From Rheinheimera riviphila (GTDB taxonomy: Bacteria; Pseudomonadota; Gammaproteobacteria; Enterobacterales; Alteromonadaceae), in NCBI RefSeq assembly GCF_004005945.1, contig NZ_SACS01000004.1:124001-188000 (forward strand): a stretch of DNA of 64,000 bases, written 5' to 3'. Positions 56,291 to 64,000 of this stretch are shown here, piece after piece (the stretch's first letter is position 1; every line of letters starts with the position of its first letter). The notes under the pieces were generated by a model. The model saw nothing but the letters and a program-made list of their open reading frames with translations, was not told the origin of the DNA and ran no database searches. The translations under genes and the position numbers were made by a program.

Positions 56291-56792
56291 CCGGCTGCGC
56301 CTGCGTTTTTTGTAACAACAGCCGGACGTCGTCTGGTAATAACGCAGCCAGTTGGATCCGTTGGATCAATCCGGACGAATGTTGCTGAACTTCGGCCAGA
56401 TAATGATGATCAGCGACCTGGACATTGGCTGAGGTCCAGGCCGCTGTCGGCAGCCGCACAAATCGGTTTACTTTCTCCAGCAGTAAACCAAGGATTTGCT
56501 GATGCTGATGCTGATGCTGAACCTTGACCAGCACCAGTCTGGTACTGGCTTTGTGGACTGCAGGCCTGCCTAACAAACGCTGGTACAGATCGATCACCGG
56601 CACCACCTGACCTTGGTAATACAATAACCCACAGAGCCAGTCCGGTGTGGCCGGTAACTGTTTTAACGGCTGGACACTCAGCACCGTATCCACCTGCACC
56701 GCCTGGATGGCATAAAAATCAGCAGCAATCTGAAACAGCAAATACAAATCACTGGTGGCGCTTTTGGCGTGAAGCTGGTTATGTTGTGGCAT
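56283..56792 (-). CDS. wspB: WspB-type CheW-like coupling protein
   Basis: A 169-residue single-domain CheW protein (YLLFQIAADFYAIQAVQVDTV, GLLYYQGQVVPVIDL). It probably couples WspA to WspE. A stretch QHQHQHQ is encoded by nearly four copies of a six-base repeat at 56498-56521. It starts four bases after the wspA stop. Confidence 0.9.
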   Translation of the reverse strand: MPQHNQLHAKSATSDLYLLFQIAADFYAIQAVQVDTVLSVQPLKQLPATPDWLCGLLYYQGQVVPVIDLYQRLLGRPAVHKASTRLVLVKVQHQHQHQQILGLLLEKVNRFVRLPTAAWTSANVQVADHHYLAEVQQHSSGLIQRIQLAALLPDDVRLLLQKTQAQPDE

Positions 56793-56795
56793 AAG

Positions 56796-58430
56796 TTACA
56801 CTTGAAACCTGTTGACCCCAAGTCGCAGTCCGTTGGCAACTTCATTCATATTGTCGATAGCGCTCGAGGTTTGCACCAGCGATTGCACGGTTTGCGACGA
56901 TGCATCACTGAGTTGACTCAGTGCCTGATCAATTTGTTCCGCATTGATCGCCTGAGTTTGCATTCCTTCATTCACCAACTGAATTCTTGGTGCTAAATCT
57001 TGAACATGTTCAATGATTTGCGATAACTGTTCACTAACCTGGATCATATCGGCCGAGCCACGGCGAACTTCTTCGGCAAACTTATCGATGCCCATCACAC
57101 CGGCTGCAACCGCAGACTGAATTTCCCTGACCATCTGTTCAATGTCAAAAGTTGCGATGGCCGTTTGATCCGCCAACCGTCTGATTTCATTGGCGACCAC
57201 GGCAAAACCTTTGCCATATTCGCCGGCTTTTTCTGCTTCAATCGCGGCATTGAGCGACAGCAGGTTGGTTTGATCCGCCACTTTCACAATGGTAATGGTC
57301 ACCTGATTAATGCCACTGGCTCTTTCACTTAATAACGCCAGTTTGTTACTGACCAGCTCCGCTGCAGCGGACAGATGACGCATCACTTCGTCCATCCCTT
57401 TGACTGAGCTTTGGCTGGCTTCGGCCAGGCTGGCGGTATATTCAGCGGTATCGGTCACTTCACTGACGGTGCTGACCAATTCTTTTGACGTGCTGACGAT
57501 TTGTTTGGTGGTGGCGCCAATTTCGGTGGTGGTGGCGGCAGTTTCAGTCACGGTGGCTTGTTGCTGTTTTGACGTCGCGGCAATTTCGGTAATCGCTGTG
57601 ACCAATTGCACTGCGGAACTCTGTGTCTGATACACCAAATCGCGCAATGAGGTGGTCATTTGATTAAATCCTTGCAGGATCAAGCCAAATTCGTCGTTGT
57701 GCTGTTGTTTCAACTGGATGGATAAATTGCCTTCGCCAATTTTTTGCATCGCCGCCAGAATGGTGTTCACCGGCGTCAGGATGGATCGACGCAATAGCGC
57801 GCCACAAGCGGTTGCCAGCAACACTGACAGCAGAATACACACAATGACGGTCGTTTTGTTCTGACTGATATTTTTATGTAGTTGCAGCACCGCACGCTGA
57901 AAATTCCCGGTATTGAGTTGGACCATTTGGTCCAAAGTGGCGCGGCTTGTTATCCAGACTTTTTGTTGTCCATCGAGGATAGATTGCAGATCCGCGGGCT
58001 GGTTGCTGCTGATCCCCTTCAGAAAGGATTGACTGGCACTAAAATAGTCGTTGAGCTGTTGTTGCAAGATCCGGTATTGGTTCTGGTCTTCATCCAGTGT
58101 AATGGTCGCCTGATAGCCGGTATAAAGCTCTTTGATGTGCTGTTCCAGCCGGATGATTTCCTGCACCTTCGCTTGTTCCGCATTGGACTGAGCGGCGGCT
58201 GCCACTTGTCGTTCGTGCATCACATCGATGGTGTGAAGCCAGTGATCGGTGATGGATATTCTTAATTCTCTGGCCAAATTACTGCCAGCAATATCGTATT
58301 TTTCGATGTTGGTGATGTTCTCTTCATTGTCGTTGCCATTTTGAAAAAACAGCGCACCTGAAATCACAATAATCAACACAATCAGCGCAAAACTCAGATT
58401 TATACGCTGGCTTATCGTTAATCCTTTCAT
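56796..58430 (-). CDS. wspA: WspA-type methyl-accepting chemotaxis protein
   Basis: Surface-sensing receptor at the head of the Wsp pathway. The 544-residue protein has a membrane helix (about 12-31), a periplasmic helical domain (about 32-195), a second membrane helix (about 196-216), a HAMP domain (about 216-270) and a cytoplasmic signalling hairpin with the conserved tip VADQTNLLSLNAAIEAEKAGEYGKGF. GAGG precedes the ATG at 58430; a GTG two codons earlier is an alternative. First gene of the operon. Confidence 0.92.
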   Translation of the reverse strand: MKGLTISQRINLSFALIVLIIVISGALFFQNGNDNEENITNIEKYDIAGSNLARELRISITDHWLHTIDVMHERQVAAAAQSNAEQAKVQEIIRLEQHIKELYTGYQATITLDEDQNQYRILQQQLNDYFSASQSFLKGISSNQPADLQSILDGQQKVWITSRATLDQMVQLNTGNFQRAVLQLHKNISQNKTTVIVCILLSVLLATACGALLRRSILTPVNTILAAMQKIGEGNLSIQLKQQHNDEFGLILQGFNQMTTSLRDLVYQTQSSAVQLVTAITEIAATSKQQQATVTETAATTTEIGATTKQIVSTSKELVSTVSEVTDTAEYTASLAEASQSSVKGMDEVMRHLSAAAELVSNKLALLSERASGINQVTITIVKVADQTNLLSLNAAIEAEKAGEYGKGFAVVANEIRRLADQTAIATFDIEQMVREIQSAVAAGVMGIDKFAEEVRRGSADMIQVSEQLSQIIEHVQDLAPRIQLVNEGMQTQAINAEQIDQALSQLSDASSQTVQSLVQTSSAIDNMNEVANGLRLGVNRFQV

Positions 58431-58687
58431 CCTCACCTCGGTATTGTCCGGTTTCTTTTTCGAAGATAAATGTGCTGCAATGGCACGGGCAAAAGCATCG
58501 TGAATTTACCGAATGTATGATTGCCGTTGTCAAACAGAGCACAGCAACCTTGCCATTCAACCATAGCCGATTTCGGAACTTATGGCAGGGCAGATTGAGT
58601 GAAAGCTGCTGGGCGATCAAAAATGCAGGGTTGTGTCAAAGGTGCTTGTGAGGACGATTCGAGAAGCGTTGACAAGCAACCAACAAT

Positions 58688-59215
58688 TCAGGGGGTTGCA
58701 GTAACACAAGCTGCCACTGGCGGTAACTGCAGACGATTCAGCGTGATGAGCTGCTTGTCGGAAAACACCAGCTGATAAATGATGCCGTATTCGGTTTCCG
58801 CCATCGCTGCAATTTGCTGACCTGATAACAACGCTGCCAACGCTGGCGTGGTGTTGCTATGGCCAACCACCACTGCCGACTGCTGGTTTTGTTGGAGCTG
58901 TGCTGCGAATTGCGCTAGTTGGGCGGGATCATAAGGCTGGAGTTTACGATCTTGTTGGGACAAGGCTTTGGCGGTCATCATCGTTCGTTGGTAGGGCGTA
59001 TGAAAAAGCTGCGGCAGTGCAACGTCTTTTAACAAGGCTGCCAGCGCCGCGGCTTGCTGTTGGCCACAAGCTGACAACTCTGGATCTGGCTTGGTGGCGG
59101 CTTTTTCGGCGTGGCGCACCAGAAACAACTGATAAGAGGTTGCCATAGCGCTGCTGCAAAACAGCAAACTGGTGATGCAGCCAGTCTGCAACAGCTGTTT
59201 AAAACTCGATGTCAT
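58688..59215 (-). CDS. periplasmic histidine phosphatase family protein
   Basis: A 175-residue protein with a signal peptide (about 1-25, ending SSAMA) and a short histidine phosphatase domain: FLVRHAEK with the phosphorylated His, YQRTMMTAKAL with the second Arg, and VVVGHSNTTP with the second His. A periplasmic phosphomonoesterase is likely; the substrate is unknown. It is 258 bases upstream of wspA on the same strand, so it may be a separate unit. Confidence 0.85.
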   Translation of the reverse strand: MTSSFKQLLQTGCITSLLFCSSAMATSYQLFLVRHAEKAATKPDPELSACGQQQAAALAALLKDVALPQLFHTPYQRTMMTAKALSQQDRKLQPYDPAQLAQFAAQLQQNQQSAVVVGHSNTTPALAALLSGQQIAAMAETEYGIIYQLVFSDKQLITLNRLQLPPVAACVTATP

Positions 59216-59412
59216 GTAATGAATTCCTTAATCTAACTTATTGAGAATGAGCGATTCATGATGCCATTACCTTAAAGCGCCTTCCTCCGGCCTGCAATCA
59301 CAAATGTCAGCAGGTGAAAAACTGCGATCCTATTTTTATAAAAATTTTTACCCCTTTTTTCCTGCCCGGACGTCAAAGGTCAGACTCTTACTTGAAAGAA
59401 AGGATCGGTACT

Positions 59413-60048
59413 ATGACAACTGCAAGCAACGTCCTGAATATGTTTCAACCCCGTTTTACAGCAGCGGCTGGCGCTGCGATGCTGATAACTTTGGCCCTGT
59501 TTCAATTGATGACAGCTTTAGTGACATCCGGATCCTACCAAACTGCCGCGACCAGCACCGTCATTGATATTGGCTGGACTGAACCACGAGCAGAGCGGCC
59601 GGTCGAGACCAAACCAAAATTGCAGCCGCCACCGATGGTCACAGTGGCGCCAAAAATATCAGTGCAGTCTGAACCTGTGTCCGGAGAATTGTTTCCAACC
59701 GGCGGGCCGACACCAGAAATCCAGATCAACACCAGCGCTGCGTTACCGGGGCTGCAGCAACCTGCCGACCGCGAACCATCACCGATAGTGCGGATCAATC
59801 CTAAATATCCGGTAAATGCCGCCAGAGAGGGCATCGAAGGTTGGGTGCAGCTGCGGTTTAGTGTTGACGCCACCGGCAGTGTGACTGATATTGAAGTGAT
59901 TGCAGCCCAGCCACAGCGGGTATTTGAGCAAGAAGCAATCCGGGCATTAAAACGCTGGAAATATCAGCCATCAACGCTGGATGGTGCCGCAGCGGCGCGC
60001 AGTGGCTTGCAAGTGCAACTGGATTTTAATCTGGATGCTTCAGAGTAA
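59413..60048 (+). CDS. tonB: TonB family energy transducer
   Basis: A 211-residue protein: cytoplasmic N-terminus, one membrane helix (about 15-38), a proline-rich spacer (PPPMVTVAPK) and a C-terminal TonB domain (about 120-205) with PKYPVNAAREGIEGWVQLRF and ALKRWKYQPS. It should transmit proton-motive force to outer-membrane receptors, perhaps including the receptor at 46.8 kb. Start at 59413 follows AAAGGA; the open frame extends 33 codons upstream without family features. No exbB or exbD lies nearby. The ECF sigma gene follows. Confidence 0.88.
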   Translation: MTTASNVLNMFQPRFTAAAGAAMLITLALFQLMTALVTSGSYQTAATSTVIDIGWTEPRAERPVETKPKLQPPPMVTVAPKISVQSEPVSGELFPTGGPTPEIQINTSAALPGLQQPADREPSPIVRINPKYPVNAAREGIEGWVQLRFSVDATGSVTDIEVIAAQPQRVFEQEAIRALKRWKYQPSTLDGAAAARSGLQVQLDFNLDASE

Positions 60049-60128
60049 TGATGTGTCAGTGTGATGAATAGAAACACAAAGCGATGTGACTGATTGTATC
60101 TTTTGTACAAGCGGTGCCGGAGGTGTCG

Positions 60129-60716
60129 ATGGGATGGAAACAAATCAGTGGCCGGTTGGGCTTGACCAAAGCAGACAGCCAGCAGTGGATGACCGACTAT
60201 CAGCAAACCGGTGATCAGGTGCTGTTAGCAAAACTGTTTACGTTGCATGCAGATGCGCTGTATTTCTTTTTACTGCGGCAAAGTAACGCCGAACTCGCGG
60301 CAGATATCAGTCAACAAAGCTGGCTGAAATTGCTGGAGCAACGCGACCAGTTTCAAGGCGGCTGCAGTTTTAAAACCTGGCTGTTTACCCTGGCACGTAA
60401 CGCGCTGCTGGACGAATTTCGCCAGCAGCAGCGTTGGGGCTTGACGGAAATAACGGAAATAACGGAAACCACACTGTTTCCAGCGACGGACGCCAATCCG
60501 GCCGAGCAACAATTAGCAGCGCAGCAGCAACAGCAGCAACTTGATTTGGCGATCCAACAACTGCCGCTGTTGCAGCAAGAAGCGTTGTTGTTACAGCTGG
60601 AAGGTTTTTCATTGGCTGAAATCGCGCTGATTGCCAACAGTAACGCTGAAACCGTCAAAAGCCGGTTGCGCCATGCCAGAACCATGTTGGCCAGTTTAAT
60701 GGAGGAAAAACCATGA
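60129..60716 (+). CDS. ECF-family RNA polymerase sigma factor
   Basis: A 195-residue sigma factor with region 2 (about 30-95, with FKTWLFTLARNALLDEFRQQQ) and region 4 (about 140-190, with EIALIANSNAETVKSRLRHARTML). The linker holds TEITEITET, encoded by a nine-base tandem repeat. GGAGG precedes the ATG at 60129. The downstream membrane gene overlaps by four bases and is probably its anti-sigma factor. The target regulon is unknown. Confidence 0.88.
   Translation: MGWKQISGRLGLTKADSQQWMTDYQQTGDQVLLAKLFTLHADALYFFLLRQSNAELAADISQQSWLKLLEQRDQFQGGCSFKTWLFTLARNALLDEFRQQQRWGLTEITEITETTLFPATDANPAEQQLAAQQQQQQLDLAIQQLPLLQQEALLLQLEGFSLAEIALIANSNAETVKSRLRHARTMLASLMEEKP
60444..60470. repeat. nine-base tandem repeat in the sigma-factor linker
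   Basis: Three head-to-tail copies of ACGGAAATA (last unit imperfect). Units are a multiple of three, so copy changes keep the frame and only alter linker length between regions 2 and 4. Confidence 0.8.
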
Positions 60717-61378
60717 AACGTTCGGAAGAAGAACTGGAACAACAGCTGCAACAATGGTATCAGCAGTCGCGGCAGCAAAACGCGATGCCGGAGGCGGTTA
60801 AAAAACAGCTGACTGCGCAGATTGCCGCAACTTCCCAGCCAATATCAGGCTGGCAGCGGTTGATACCATGGATGTTGCAGCTGTTGAGCTGGCGGAATAT
60901 TCAGGCGCTTACCGCCGTGGTGGCGCTTGGTGTCGGTTGGCAGTTATTACATCAGCAGCATACCTATTATCAAATCAGCCAAACACTTGATGTGTATCCG
61001 GTGCAGGTGCATCAGCTGACCACGCAAGAAGCTGCCGGATTGCCGACAGCAGTCACGGCAGCAACCGTCCAGCGTCAGGCGTTGTTTCAGCAGAAATATC
61101 AGGACTACCTGCAGGCGAGCGCTAACCATAAGACCCAACGGCAGCTGATTGTGTCGCGCCAGTTCAGTGATGAGGACGGCTGGCATTTGGATATTTGTCA
61201 GCAAATGCAGTTACAACTGACCAGCGAATGGCTGGCCGAATTTAAACTGCAGCGCCAGTGGACGGAGCCGCAGTGGCAACAACTACAAGCAAGTGAATGG
61301 CTGCAGGTGACGACGGGCGCAGAAGGGCAAATTCTGGCACTGCAGCGCAGCGAACAACCGCCCAACTGTGCACCGTAA
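60713..61378 (+). CDS. putative membrane anti-sigma factor
   Basis: A 221-residue protein: Gln-rich cytoplasmic N-terminus (1-55), one membrane helix (about 62-79) and a periplasmic part (about 80-221). Its ATG overlaps the sigma factor stop (ATGA). The arrangement and topology suit an anti-sigma factor, but the zinc-binding HxxxCxxC motif of ZAS-type anti-sigmas is missing, so the assignment rests on context. No recognised domain. Confidence 0.6.
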   Translation: MKRSEEELEQQLQQWYQQSRQQNAMPEAVKKQLTAQIAATSQPISGWQRLIPWMLQLLSWRNIQALTAVVALGVGWQLLHQQHTYYQISQTLDVYPVQVHQLTTQEAAGLPTAVTAATVQRQALFQQKYQDYLQASANHKTQRQLIVSRQFSDEDGWHLDICQQMQLQLTSEWLAEFKLQRQWTEPQWQQLQASEWLQVTTGAEGQILALQRSEQPPNCAP

Positions 61379-61470
61379 AATCAGTAATACGGTTGTATTG
61401 CTGTTGTGAGGAGGCGGATAGCGGTAAACTAGGCGCTGATTTATATCCCAGCCTGGAATTCCGCTCCGCC

Positions 61471-61974
61471 ATGCAAGAATTGATTTACCTGCGTTCGTAC
61501 CCCGACTCAATCCAGCACCAAGTTGCGCAGTTATTGCTCCAGGGCAAACTGGGCAGCACCCTGCAAAAACGCTATCCAGAGCAGCAACATGCTATTCAGA
61601 CCGATAAGGCGTTGTACGAGTTGACGCTGAATTTGAAACAGCAGTTTATGAAAAGCAGCGACCCGATCAGCAAAGTGCAGTTTGATCCGAAAATTCATGT
61701 CATCAACAATGCACTGGGAACGCACACCCAGGTCAGCCGGGTGCAGGGCTGCAAACTGAAAAGTAAAAGTGAAATCCGTGTCGCCAGCTTGTTAAAACAA
61801 CTGCCGTTGCCAATACTGCAGATGGTGGTGGTGCATGAACTGGCGCATTTGCGGGAAAAAGATCACAACAAAGCGTTTTATCAATTGTGCCAGTACATGG
61901 AACCCCAGTATCATCAACTGGAACTGGATTTGCGACTGTTTCTGACTTGGCGCGACAGTGCTGAAGGAGTTTGA
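61471..61974 (+). CDS. YgjP-like M48-type metallopeptidase family protein
   Basis: A 167-residue protein with a zinc-metallopeptidase signature HELAHLREKDHNKAFY (HExxH plus a downstream Glu/His), similar to the YgjP/DUF45 family. E. coli YgjP has been reported as a UTP pyrophosphatase; whether this smaller protein is proteolytic is not known. The ATG at 61471 fits family N-termini better than the long upstream frame. The next gene starts two bases after its stop. Confidence 0.82.
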   Translation: MQELIYLRSYPDSIQHQVAQLLLQGKLGSTLQKRYPEQQHAIQTDKALYELTLNLKQQFMKSSDPISKVQFDPKIHVINNALGTHTQVSRVQGCKLKSKSEIRVASLLKQLPLPILQMVVVHELAHLREKDHNKAFYQLCQYMEPQYHQLELDLRLFLTWRDSAEGV

Positions 61975-61975
61975 T

Positions 61976-62443
61976 ATGGCCGAACCAACTGCACCAACGC
62001 ATATTTTTGTCTACGGTTTATTGACCTTCCCTGAGATTGTCAGCGCCATTACCGGCCAGAATTTTACAATGGTGCCTGCGGTCTTAACGGGGTATCGGCG
62101 GTTTGGTTTATCCAAAAGCCCGTTGGATACACCGGTGCCAGTGTTACTGGAAGATGCTGGTTATCGTCAGACTGGCCAGTTGTTGTTAGATGTTGATGCG
62201 GCTTCGGTGGCAAAATTAGATTTTTTTGAAGATCTGGACTCCGGGCATTATGTCAAAACGCGGGTGCGGGTCGAAGCAAAAGGCCAGTGGTTTCAGGCTT
62301 TTTGTTATAGCGCAGGCCCGGCATTACAACCTTATGCCACGGGTGACTGGCAGCCGGAATTGGTTTCGGCGGCGGCAAAAGCCGATTTAATTAATAGATT
62401 GATCCCACAGATGTTAGTGGCAATCGCTGATCCGGTGACATGA
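61976..62443 (+). CDS. gamma-glutamylcyclotransferase-like protein
   Basis: A 155-residue protein of the AIG2/GGCT fold: IFVYGLLTFPEIV (the YGxL substrate loop) and LDFFEDLDSGHYVKTRVRV with the conserved acidic pair in the middle. A role in glutathione or gamma-glutamyl peptide breakdown is possible. AAGGAG lies ahead of the ATG, and the gene is tightly linked to the metallopeptidase gene upstream. Confidence 0.82.
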   Translation: MAEPTAPTHIFVYGLLTFPEIVSAITGQNFTMVPAVLTGYRRFGLSKSPLDTPVPVLLEDAGYRQTGQLLLDVDAASVAKLDFFEDLDSGHYVKTRVRVEAKGQWFQAFCYSAGPALQPYATGDWQPELVSAAAKADLINRLIPQMLVAIADPVT

Positions 62444-62537
62444 CACAACACCGGTCCAGCTTCCAACGTCGATTTAGCAGGCTTGTGCTGCACTATTCGA
62501 AGACGTTGCCACCCATGCTGGGATCCCAGAAGGTTAT

Positions 62538-63845
62538 ATGCTCAGATTAACAATGCTGGCGAGTCTGTTGTGGTGGTCGGTTTCGGCTGCCGCTGCGCCA
62601 TCCATCAATGAATTTGCCAACGAATTCCATCAGGAATTCAGCCGGAAGATGGCAAAAAATAAAATCCCCGGTGGCGTCTACGTCATTGTCAAAGATGACA
62701 AAATTGTCCGGGTCGGCGCTTATGGGGTACGTTCCCGCAATGCGAAAGCCAAAATTGACGCCAATACCGTATTCCGGCTGGCATCGGTGTCAAAAACCTT
62801 TGCTGGCGGATTGGCCGCGCAAGTGGCGCATGAAGGCCGTTTCAGCATGCAGGACAAAGTCACCAAATACGTGCCGGGCTTTAAATTTCGCAGCCCCAAT
62901 ATGACCGCTCAGTTAAAAATTGAACATCTGCTGGCGCAAAATGCCGGCGTCAGCCCGAATGCGTTTGATGATTTGATTGAAGCCAATATGACGCAGGCGC
63001 AAATATTACCCAGATTCGCTAAGATCAACCCCCGTTGTCAGCCGGGCAAATGTTATGGCTATCAAAATGTGTTGTTCAGCCTGATTGAAACTGTGCTGCT
63101 CAAAACCACCAATACGCCGTACGAGCGGCTGATTGAACAACGTATTTTTAAACCGCTGCAAATGCACAACGCATCTGTGGGTTATTCAGCATTCCTCGCC
63201 AGTAAAAACCGTGCCATGCCACATGTGAAAATTCGCAGTGGTTGGGGCGAAGCCAAGGTAGTTCCGACTTATTATCGGGTGAACCCGGCGGCTGGGGTCA
63301 ATGCCAGCGCGATGGATATGGGCAAGTGGCTGATCGCTAAACTTGGTCATCAGCCAAGGGTGCAATCACCGGCCGTGCTTTTGGATATTCAGAAACCACG
63401 GGTGAAAACGTCCGATAATTTGTCCGGCCGCACTTTTGGCCCTTATGTGACGACGGCGCATTATGGTCTGGGAACCCGCATTTATCAGTTTGGTAAACAT
63501 AAATTGTATTACCACGGTGGTTTGGTGCGGGGTTATCGCACCGATTTGTCTTATTCCAGCGAAAAAGGCCTGGGGTTAGTGGTGTTATTGAATGCACAAA
63601 GTAACCTGGTGGCAGAGCTTTCCAGTTATTTCTGGGCAACCATGCTCGATACCCAGCCCCAAGTCACACCACCGGCTAAACGCAAAAAGAAAGTACGCAA
63701 AGTAGCGCAGCAGCTGGAACCGCTGTTTTCGCCGGATGAGTTGGATGAAACCGCGCCTTGGTTTGTACCGATGCAGTTACCAGAATTGGAAGACAGCCAG
63801 TTGGCGTTGTGGTCGGCTGAGGATTGGGAGCAACCAGCGCCTTAA
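62538..63845 (+). CDS. serine hydrolase of the class C beta-lactamase family
   Basis: A 435-residue exported protein: signal peptide (about 1-21), serine beta-lactamase-like domain with SVSK (S-x-x-K, in RLASVSKTFAGG), YQN (Y-x-N, in CYGYQNVLFSL) and YHGGLVRGYR near the third motif. A lysine-rich segment and a 50-residue tail (EPLFSPDELDETAPW onward) follow. Such proteins act as penicillin-binding-like peptidases or esterases; antibiotic hydrolysis is not implied. It begins 95 bases after the preceding gene. Confidence 0.86.
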   Translation: MLRLTMLASLLWWSVSAAAAPSINEFANEFHQEFSRKMAKNKIPGGVYVIVKDDKIVRVGAYGVRSRNAKAKIDANTVFRLASVSKTFAGGLAAQVAHEGRFSMQDKVTKYVPGFKFRSPNMTAQLKIEHLLAQNAGVSPNAFDDLIEANMTQAQILPRFAKINPRCQPGKCYGYQNVLFSLIETVLLKTTNTPYERLIEQRIFKPLQMHNASVGYSAFLASKNRAMPHVKIRSGWGEAKVVPTYYRVNPAAGVNASAMDMGKWLIAKLGHQPRVQSPAVLLDIQKPRVKTSDNLSGRTFGPYVTTAHYGLGTRIYQFGKHKLYYHGGLVRGYRTDLSYSSEKGLGLVVLLNAQSNLVAELSSYFWATMLDTQPQVTPPAKRKKKVRKVAQQLEPLFSPDELDETAPWFVPMQLPELEDSQLALWSAEDWEQPAP

Positions 63846-63880
63846 GGCTGGCTGCACTGCTGCTTTGCGTCTGCTGATAC

Positions 63881-64000
63881 TTATTGGCGCTGATATAGAT
63901 CCAGATAAAAATCCAGCGTGACGGCGGGCAGTTCGTGCATCAGATGCTGCCGCACCTCCGCGGTGAGCCGATAGCCCAACGGGATCATTTGCAGCAGTTG
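63881..64000 (-). CDS. C-terminal fragment of an unidentified gene
   Basis: A minus-strand frame is open from the right edge to a TAA at 63881-63883, giving the last 39 residues (ending LDFYLDLYQRQ). Codon use fits a coding frame and it is convergent with the hydrolase gene. The rest is outside the window, so no function can be given. Confidence 0.45.
   Translation of the reverse strand, partial: QLLQMIPLGYRLTAEVRQHLMHELPAVTLDFYLDLYQRQ

Overview
The window is chromosomal DNA of a gammaproteobacterium, most likely from the Alteromonadales/Chromatiaceae neighbourhood of Rheinheimera or Arsukibacterium. That placement is an inference from gene order and protein resemblance; no database was searched. 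Most of the window is conserved housekeeping sequence on both strands, with an accessory, signalling-rich block from about 46 kb to the end.

Layout. 1-12.5 kb (+): the 3' end of fabB, then pdxB, asd, fimV, truA, accD, folC, dedD, cvpA and purF, the classical gammaproteobacterial pdxB-to-purF order. 12.6-15.4 kb (-): ppiB, lpxH, miaE and a Yip1-family membrane protein. 15.5-19 kb: cysS (+), folD (-), a tRNA operon (Pro-Arg-His-Pro) and a small 2Fe-2S ferredoxin. 19.2-25.2 kb: fadE (-) with a FadR-like operator, a YafJ-type amidotransferase (+), then purM-purN and a DUF3108 protein (-). 25.3-29.3 kb (-): a DUF72 protein, cmoA, cmoB, a LysR regulator and a coupled small protein of unknown function. 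29.4-36.3 kb (+): a three-sensor GGDEF protein, aspS, yebC, ruvC, ruvA; ruvB ends at 37.4 kb. 37.4-38.1 kb: a long intergenic region that appears to encode a small RNA on the minus strand and carries the tol promoter. 38-42.9 kb (+): tolQ-tolR-tolA-tolB-pal-cpoB. 43.2-46.2 kb (+): four tRNA-Lys genes, nadA, tRNA-Ser and rlmC. 46.8-49.8 kb (+): an Oar-like TonB-dependent receptor. 50-58.4 kb (-): a complete wsp surface-sensing chemosensory operon, wspA-B-C-D-E-F-R, ending in a REC-GGDEF diguanylate cyclase. 58.7-64 kb: a periplasmic histidine phosphatase, a TonB-like protein, an ECF sigma factor with a putative membrane anti-sigma, a YgjP-like metallopeptidase, a gamma-glutamylcyclotransferase-like protein, a class C beta-lactamase-fold hydrolase, and the C-terminus of an unidentified minus-strand gene.

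How the genes fit together. Several neighbours serve the same process: purF, purM and purN in purine synthesis; truA, miaE, cmoA, cmoB and rlmC in RNA modification; ruvC, ruvA and ruvB in Holliday-junction processing; the tol-pal genes in outer-membrane constriction. Cyclic di-GMP is the main signalling theme: a periplasmic-ligand GGDEF protein and the Wsp pathway each supply an apparently active cyclase with an I-site.

The observations I would check first are the predicted orphan RNA between ruvB and tolQ, the degenerate receiver domain of WspF, the four-cysteine N-terminus of WspD, the small unknown protein translationally coupled to the LysR gene, and several short tandem repeats at gene boundaries. 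I found no phage, insertion sequence, CRISPR array or defence island.
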